From positions 1-11,257 of the forward strand of contig CAMYMX010000064.1 of NCBI GenBank assembly GCA_947259605.1: 11,257 nucleotides of DNA. The letters run 5' to 3'. Positions 7,638 through 11,257 of the stretch are shown piece by piece; the first letter of the stretch is position 1, and every line of letters starts with the position of its first letter. This stretch comes from an uncultured Polyangiaceae bacterium. Lineage in GTDB: Bacteria; Myxococcota_A; Polyangia; Polyangiales; Houyiibacteriaceae. A program made the position numbers and the translations under genes. Below the pieces are notes generated by a model. The model searched no databases, was not told the origin of the DNA, and saw nothing but the letters and a program-made list of their open reading frames with translations.

Positions 7638-8323
7638 GACCCCGAAGAAATGAATGGCCCGCTGATGATGTACCCGCGCATATCTGCGCCCGTTTCGTTC
7701 CACTGGCGACCCGCGTCCCCGGCCTCGGGTTCGGCGAAGTCGACGGTCCCGTCTCCTACCTGCGCGCGACCGCGAGCCGTCATGGTCGTGCGCATGTATT
7801 TGAATTTAGTGCCACCCTGAGCGGCTGCTCCGGGCGGAAGCCTGTTGACGATGTGCTCGTCATAAAGGTCGACGACGAATGCCGGGGTGTACGCAGAGCC
7901 GCCTCCGAAGACGGCATCGGCGTCGACGGGCGGGTTTTTGAAGTTGCCGCTGCCGTCGGGTTCGATCAGCGCGCCAAAGTGCTCCTCGTAAAGCCGGTAG
8001 GCTCGACGGTTGCCGGCCAACGGGGGTTCCGGGTAGCAGCTTTTCGGGGTGCCGACACACACAAAGAGCTTGGCGTCGGTGTCGCCTCGGGTCTGCACGA
8101 TGTCGCGGACGGCCTGCGGGCCGAAGATGTCGAACCACTCGAGCGCGCCAATCAGCGCGGAGCGGGCGGCGTACCGGGTTTGCAGCTGCTGGCGGGCAAA
8201 GCCTGTGCCCCTGACCTCGTGGGACACCGTCGTGGCCGAGAAGAGCGCGCTCGCGGTGCCGACCATCACGATCATCAGGACGACGAAAAGCACGGCGCCT
8301 TCTTGATTGCGGGGATGCTTCAT
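7634..8323 (-). CDS. pilX: PilX-type minor pilin
   Basis: A 229-residue minor pilin. The leader is MKHPRNQEG, followed by a hydrophobic helix AVLFVVLMIVMVGTASALF. Prepilin peptidase would cleave after G9. The residue at mature position +5 is Val rather than the usual Glu, as is common in PilX and the related GspK, which sit at the very tip and do not need to pair with a preceding subunit. Two cysteines (C89 and C96) may form a disulfide. The C-terminal part, YMRTTMTARGRAQVGDG, matches the beta-strand region seen in PilX proteins. The start is firm: AAGGAGG lies 8 bases upstream and the ATG overlaps the pilW stop as TGATG. The stop overlaps pilY1. PilX links the minor pilin complex to PilY1 in characterised systems; the same role is inferred here. 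Confidence 0.88.
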   Translation of the reverse strand: MKHPRNQEGAVLFVVLMIVMVGTASALFSATTVSHEVRGTGFARQQLQTRYAARSALIGALEWFDIFGPQAVRDIVQTRGDTDAKLFVCVGTPKSCYPEPPLAGNRRAYRLYEEHFGALIEPDGSGNFKNPPVDADAVFGGGSAYTPAFVVDLYDEHIVNRLPPGAAAQGGTKFKYMRTTMTARGRAQVGDGTVDFAEPEAGDAGRQWNETGADMRGYIISGPFISSGS

Positions 8324-9648
8324 CAGAGGTTCCTCCTTGCCACGCTCATCACGGGAATCTCGATGCGAAGGTGGCGCACTCGCGCGGAGCCTTTTTCATT
8401 CGGATTCACCTCGAAGCGCGTGTTCGCGTCATTCACACCGGAGTAGGGAATCGAGGGGTCCTCGAGCGGGCTGCGAATTCCCAAGGTGACGAGAACCGAG
8501 CGAACCTGTTCGGGGTTGTCGTTGATCACCGTGGGATCCGTCTCCGCTTCAATCAGCGGCGCCTGCGTCGTTCCGGACCTACGGTCGACGAGGAACGAGA
8601 CTTCGAAGTTGCTGACGAACTCGGCGAGCACCTGCGTCGTGTTGGGCCGCACCGTCCCGTCCGCCGGATTCAAGATGCGTCGCACCAGCATGACGTTCCG
8701 CTTCTCTCGAAGCGCCTCTTCGCGAGCATTTTCGAAATCATCGGTGATCAAGGGGTTCGTGCCCTCGAGGTCGAAGAAGAACAGCTCTCCGAAATCCATG
8801 AAGTTGCCACCGACCGACGCGGCATCGAACGGGTCGACGAGCGCATACTCGACCCATTGCAGCGGAGCGACGGTCGAGCCCCCGCCTGCTCCGGGGAGAC
8901 AGGCGGTGGCGACCGGTAGCGCCGGGCTGACGACGAGGCGCACTTGATTCTGGACGTTATCGGCTTTGTCAAAGAGGGTTCGAAAGAAGTGATACCCCTC
9001 GGGCGATTCGATGTGGAGGACCGAGCTGGTCTGGAACGCACGCGCCCCTTTTTGGCCGATGCCTTTCCAGCTCGCCGCCTCGCCGCCCCAGGCCGCATCC
9101 CAGCCGAGAGTGCCCTCGAGGTAGTTCGGCACGGCGCCGGTGAACGGACCTTCGGCTTGGCCCCAGGCGAAGGTCCGGCGGTACGCCTGATTGCCGGTTT
9201 GTAAGATGATGGTCCTCCCATCGGAGCTCACGGAATCGACGAGGAGCTGGTCGGTGAGGTAGAGGCTGGTCAGAATGCGAAGGCGGTCGGCGCCGACTCG
9301 CGGCGCGTTGTCGCCGGCCGGGTCGAGGACCGCCAGGTCCGCGTCCGGGTAGTACTGAAAGGCACCCATGGTGACGTTGCCGCCGCCGAGCCTGGGGAGG
9401 TCAGGCATGCCGGCCTCACAGCGGGACTCGCTCCGGGCGTTCGGCGAGCCAAAGAGGCCCGCGCGGGAAATATCGCGGCGAAGCTCCATGATTGCCGCCC
9501 GCGATGCGCCTTGCGAAGTCGCGGTTCGCTGTTCTTGGTAAAACTGTTCACTCATCGCCGCCCCAAGGCTGTAGACCGAGGTGACCGCGGTCAGGCCTAC
9601 GACCATCGCGACCATGAGCTCGATGAGAGTGAATCCGCTCTTTCTCAC
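8323..9648 (-). CDS. pilW: PilW-type minor pilin
   Basis: A 441-residue minor pilin starting at GTG. The start at 9648 is set by an AGGAGG ribosome-binding site 8 bases upstream, by overlap with the pilV stop as GTGA, and by a classical short prepilin leader, MRKSG. Prepilin peptidase cleaves after G5, leaving F-T-L-I-E with the conserved Glu at mature +5, then a hydrophobic helix (LMVAMVVGLTAVTSVYSLG). The globular part is larger than the roughly 270-350 residues I would expect for PilW in Pseudomonas. It contains RRDISRAGLFG, typical of PilW/GspJ pseudopilins, and RSVLVTLGIRSP near the C-terminus, also typical of the family. Cysteines are few, around positions 77 and 248. It would form part of the tip priming complex in the inner membrane and then at the pilus tip. 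An upstream ATG at 9882 would extend it across most of pilV and is not credible. Confidence 0.9.
   Translation of the reverse strand: MRKSGFTLIELMVAMVVGLTAVTSVYSLGAAMSEQFYQEQRTATSQGASRAAIMELRRDISRAGLFGSPNARSESRCEAGMPDLPRLGGGNVTMGAFQYYPDADLAVLDPAGDNAPRVGADRLRILTSLYLTDQLLVDSVSSDGRTIILQTGNQAYRRTFAWGQAEGPFTGAVPNYLEGTLGWDAAWGGEAASWKGIGQKGARAFQTSSVLHIESPEGYHFFRTLFDKADNVQNQVRLVVSPALPVATACLPGAGGGSTVAPLQWVEYALVDPFDAASVGGNFMDFGELFFFDLEGTNPLITDDFENAREEALREKRNVMLVRRILNPADGTVRPNTTQVLAEFVSNFEVSFLVDRRSGTTQAPLIEAETDPTVINDNPEQVRSVLVTLGIRSPLEDPSIPYSGVNDANTRFEVNPNEKGSARVRHLRIEIPVMSVARRNL
8332..8338 (-). promoter_or_regulatory. Strong ribosome-binding site for pilX
   Basis: AAGGAGG on the minus strand lies 8 bases upstream of the pilX ATG, inside the last codons of pilW. 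It fixes the pilX start and shows that pilX can be initiated strongly on its own rather than only by coupling. Confidence 0.8.
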
Positions 9649-10283
9649 GTTCCTTCCCTCCTCAGCCAGGTCACGACGGTCGACGCAAACACCACATCGA
9701 TATTCGGCGGCAGGTTCGCCGTGTTGAGGCCCCAACTGTCCGCAGCGGCAGCGCCGCAATCCGCCCCGCGAAACGCGCTGCTGTCCACCCAGTTCGGGTG
9801 CGACGCGCCCCCGGGCATATAACCCTCGCGGTACCAGAACGTCCGGATGTCGACCCGGGCCGAGCTTCCCTGCCGGAGCCAACTCAGTCGCAGGTTGGTG
9901 CAGTATTTCGCTGGATTGGGATTGCCGGTGATGACGTCCCCACCGAAGAAGTCGAAATCGTAGGATTCTCCCGGTGGCGGCGTAGGCCTGAACCAGTTCG
10001 TGGCCAAGGCCGTCCCGGCCAGCCCCGATAGGTGATACGTCCCGGCCAGAGAGCTGCTGTTGAGACCCCGCTCCGTCCAGGAGAGGGCATCGCGCTCGAC
10101 GCGCTCGACCCAGCGTTCGGTGATCGCCAACGCCGTGTTCATCTCGAGAGCCGCCCGGTTTGCCTCACCCACGCCCTGGTGCATGGCCAGGATGCCCAGC
10201 GAGCCGACGGTCATGATGCCGATGGCGATCATGACCTCGATCAAAGTGAAAGCCGCTCGTGTTTTCTTGTCGAGGTGGTTCAT
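9645..10283 (-). CDS. pilV: PilV-type minor pilin
   Basis: A 212-residue minor pilin. The leader MNHLDKKTRAA is followed by F-T-L-I-E and a hydrophobic helix (VMIAIGIMTVGSLGILAMHQG). The Glu at mature +5 (E16) is present. The residue before the cleavage site is Ala11 instead of the near-universal Gly, which prepilin peptidases can accept but process less well in tested substrates. The helix is followed by ANRAALEMNTALAITERWVERV, typical of PilV/GspI. The globular part has two cysteines (C128 and C176), possibly a disulfide. It overlaps the upstream pseudopilin stop as ATGA and the pilW start as GTGA. Its own ribosome-binding site is weak, so translation is probably coupled. The role is inferred from family and order: a subunit of the FimU-PilV-PilW-PilX priming complex. 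Confidence 0.88.
   Translation of the reverse strand: MNHLDKKTRAAFTLIEVMIAIGIMTVGSLGILAMHQGVGEANRAALEMNTALAITERWVERVERDALSWTERGLNSSSLAGTYHLSGLAGTALATNWFRPTPPPGESYDFDFFGGDVITGNPNPAKYCTNLRLSWLRQGSSARVDIRTFWYREGYMPGGASHPNWVDSSAFRGADCGAAAADSWGLNTANLPPNIDVVFASTVVTWLRREGT
9657..9662 (-). promoter_or_regulatory. Strong ribosome-binding site deciding the pilW GTG start
   Basis: AGGAGG on the minus strand lies 8 bases upstream of the GTG at 9648, inside the end of pilV. Together with the MRKSG-FTLIE leader it decides the pilW start in favour of the GTG over an ATG 78 codons upstream. Confidence 0.8.
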
Positions 10284-10915
10284 CGAAGTATCCGTGGTGT
10301 TCCCGTCCCGGACGGAACCAAAACTTTGCGCGTGACGCCGACCACGTGGCCGTCGACTTGGCGATAGACCAAGAACCCGAACCCGGACTGCACGGGATCG
10401 ACCTGCCAGTTCGAGAACAGGATCGAGTCGATGAACACCTGGTTGTTCGAGCCCGCCTCGTAGCAGAACGTGGCGTAGTTGTGCCCGTCCACCCGAATGA
10501 GATCGTTGTCGCCAGGGTCTGAATCGTAGGTGTCGGGGTACACGCTATCGACGCAGCGCCAGTTGGCGCCGCAGTCCATATCGGCGAGCACCGTGCCGCC
10601 CGCGTTCTCGAAGCTGGTCAACGCGCAGCCACCGCTGGTGCCGCGCAGGGTCTCGAAGGCGTACGGATCGGCAAGGAAAGTGTTCCCGTCGTTTTCGTAG
10701 ACCACCTGGTGCGCGCGGCCGTAGGCCATCGACATGTAGCGAGCGCGTTGGAACAAGGCCGCTACTTCCCGGGCGACCATCGCGACACGCCGATCGGCAA
10801 AACCGTCGCCGATGTTCGGCAGGGCAGCGCTTACCAGCACGCCCATGACCGCCAAGACGACCATGAGCTCCACCAGCGTCAGCCCCTCGCGCCGATTTCT
10901 ATGATTTCCATCCAC
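10280..10915 (-). CDS. fimU: FimU/FimT (GspH)-type minor pilin, first gene of the tip operon
   Basis: A 211-residue pseudopilin starting at GTG 10915, the only in-frame start that keeps the leader. The leader MDGNHRNRREG is cleaved after G11, leaving L-T-L-V-E with the conserved Glu at +5 (E16) and a hydrophobic helix (LMVVLAVMGVLVSAALPNI). Residues 41-70 (DRRVAMVAREVAALFQRARYMSMAYGR) match the GspH/FimT family pattern. Four cysteines (C97, C115, C121, C151) suggest two disulfides in the beta-rich globular part. The C-terminus has GFLVYRQVDGHVVGVTRKVLVPSGTG, with the strand and turn pattern of GspH. Symbol choice between fimU and fimT rests on gene order: it leads a pilV-pilW-pilX-pilY1 set, as fimU does. 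There is no clear Shine-Dalgarno, and a sigma-54-type promoter ends just upstream, so the message may be nearly leaderless. Confidence 0.88.
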   Translation of the reverse strand: MDGNHRNRREGLTLVELMVVLAVMGVLVSAALPNIGDGFADRRVAMVAREVAALFQRARYMSMAYGRAHQVVYENDGNTFLADPYAFETLRGTSGGCALTSFENAGGTVLADMDCGANWRCVDSVYPDTYDSDPGDNDLIRVDGHNYATFCYEAGSNNQVFIDSILFSNWQVDPVQSGFGFLVYRQVDGHVVGVTRKVLVPSGTGTPRILR

Positions 10916-11136
10916 GTCCGCTATAGATGCAACTCCCGTACCGAAGTGAGAGCCCAGCTAACTAGTTGAAATCAAACAAAACCGGCCAGCCCCAAACCGC
11001 CACAGCTATAAACAACCTGCACCCCCTATGAAAAGAATGCAGACCAATGCCCCAAGCCCTGGCCCTCCCAGCAACGCGCCACGCGCGGCTTAAGAGGACT
11101 CGCGTGTGACTGGAATATGGCAAAGCGAAGCGTACG
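10916..11136. other. Intergenic region upstream of the pilus tip operon
   Basis: About 220 bases with no convincing coding frame. It holds the sigma-54-like promoter near its left end and an AT-rich patch (about 10956-10985) including the palindrome AACTAGTT (10960-10967). It also holds a short CGCGC-type hairpin near 11079-11091 without a T-run, and one arm of the 13-base inverted repeat. No RNA gene is recognisable. Confidence 0.5.
10928..10943 (-). promoter_or_regulatory. Sigma-54 (-24/-12) promoter for the pilus tip operon
   Basis: On the minus strand the sequence reads CGGTACGGGAGTTGCA. Compared with the RpoN consensus TGGCACGNNNNTTGCW, it keeps GG (-24) and GC (-12) at the exact spacing and matches 10 of the 12 defined positions. 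The expected transcription start falls near 10917, only about 2 bases before the GTG of the first pseudopilin gene. Pilin genes in Pseudomonas and Myxococcus use sigma-54 with PilR, which supports the call, but the near-absent leader is a point against it. An AT-rich stretch (about 10956-10985) just upstream could be a bending or activator region. Confidence 0.5.
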
Positions 11137-11163
11137 TCAGTCCGCGTAGCTGCCAGATTCCAG
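11110..11163. repeat. 13-base inverted repeat at the 3' end of the right-edge gene
   Basis: CTGGAATATGGCA (11110-11122) and TGCCAGATTCCAG (11151-11163) are inverted copies matching at 12 of 13 positions, separated by 28 bases. On the minus strand the first arm lies in the last codons of the partial gene and the second arm lies after its stop, so the hairpin would enclose the stop codon. No T-run follows on either side, so it is not a standard intrinsic terminator. It could be an mRNA 3'-end structure or a protein-binding site. Confidence 0.45.
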
Positions 11164-11257
11164 CCGCAGTACGCAGGCCCCGCCAGGGGCCGAGTACACC
11201 GTCGGTTCGATGTCCCCGTAGATACGCGAGTCGCGTTTACAAAGGACGCGGTGCGGA
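11137..11257 (-). CDS. C-terminal end of an unknown protein, truncated by window edge
   Basis: On the minus strand one frame is open from the right edge to a TGA at 11139-11137, giving 39 C-terminal residues that end in CVLRLESGSYAD and include RDSRIYGDIEPTVYSAPGG. Third codon positions are strongly G/C and the composition is that of an ordinary protein, unlike the Arg/Thr/Leu-rich product of the neighbouring open frame. I do not recognise a family. If real, it lies upstream of and co-oriented with the pilus tip operon, separated from it by about 220 bases, so the operon probably has its own promoter. Confidence 0.45.
   Translation of the reverse strand, partial: PHRVLCKRDSRIYGDIEPTVYSAPGGACVLRLESGSYAD

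Noticed and set aside
7638..7703. 22-residue N-terminal extension of PilY1
   Set aside because: It would precede a complete signal peptide and overlap pilX by 70 bases; the ATGATG at 7637 fits the coupled junction.
9649..9882. N-terminal extension of pilW from an upstream ATG
   Set aside because: It would overlap pilV by 238 bases and bury the prepilin leader; the GTG at 9648 has a strong ribosome-binding site.
1..11257. CRISPR arrays, transposases, integrases, tRNA or rRNA genes, phage-defence genes
   Set aside because: No tandem spaced repeats, recombinase motifs or RNA-gene patterns were seen on either strand.

Overview
The window is dense, G+C-rich bacterial chromosome with two convergent gene blocks. 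Gene content fits a gliding or social deltaproteobacterium, most likely Myxococcota. The reasons are a type IV pilus tip operon in the fimU-pilV-pilW-pilX-pilY1 order known from Myxococcus, a ribbon-helix-helix/FHA fusion protein, a HEAT-repeat protein, and several lipoproteins. The taxonomic call is inference from gene content only.

Left block, plus strand (1-3510): four tightly packed genes. They are the 3' part of a HEAT-repeat protein running in from outside the window, a protein with an N-terminal ribbon-helix-helix-like segment and a C-terminal FHA domain, a small exported helical protein resembling DUF4398, and a lipoprotein with a long helical region followed by a degenerate OmpA-like C-terminus. 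They look like one operon (overlaps of 8 and 4 bases) that may couple envelope-associated proteins to a phosphothreonine-reading protein. No specific pathway can be named.

Right block, minus strand (10915 down to 3526): six genes, each overlapping the next by 1-4 bases. They encode a FimU/GspH-type pseudopilin, PilV, PilW, PilX, the large tip adhesin PilY1 with a complete vWA metal site, and a small lipoprotein of unknown function. The minor pilins and PilY1 of such operons form the priming complex that starts pilus assembly and sits at the pilus tip. The lipoprotein occupies the position that TfcP, a c-type cytochrome, holds in a Myxococcus PilY1 cluster, but it has no heme motif. A good sigma-54 (-24/-12) match lies just upstream of the first pseudopilin gene, so close that the transcript would be almost leaderless.

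Right edge (10916-11257): about 220 bases without a recognisable gene, holding the promoter and a 13-base inverted repeat. After that comes what looks like the C-terminal end of another minus-strand gene, of unknown function.
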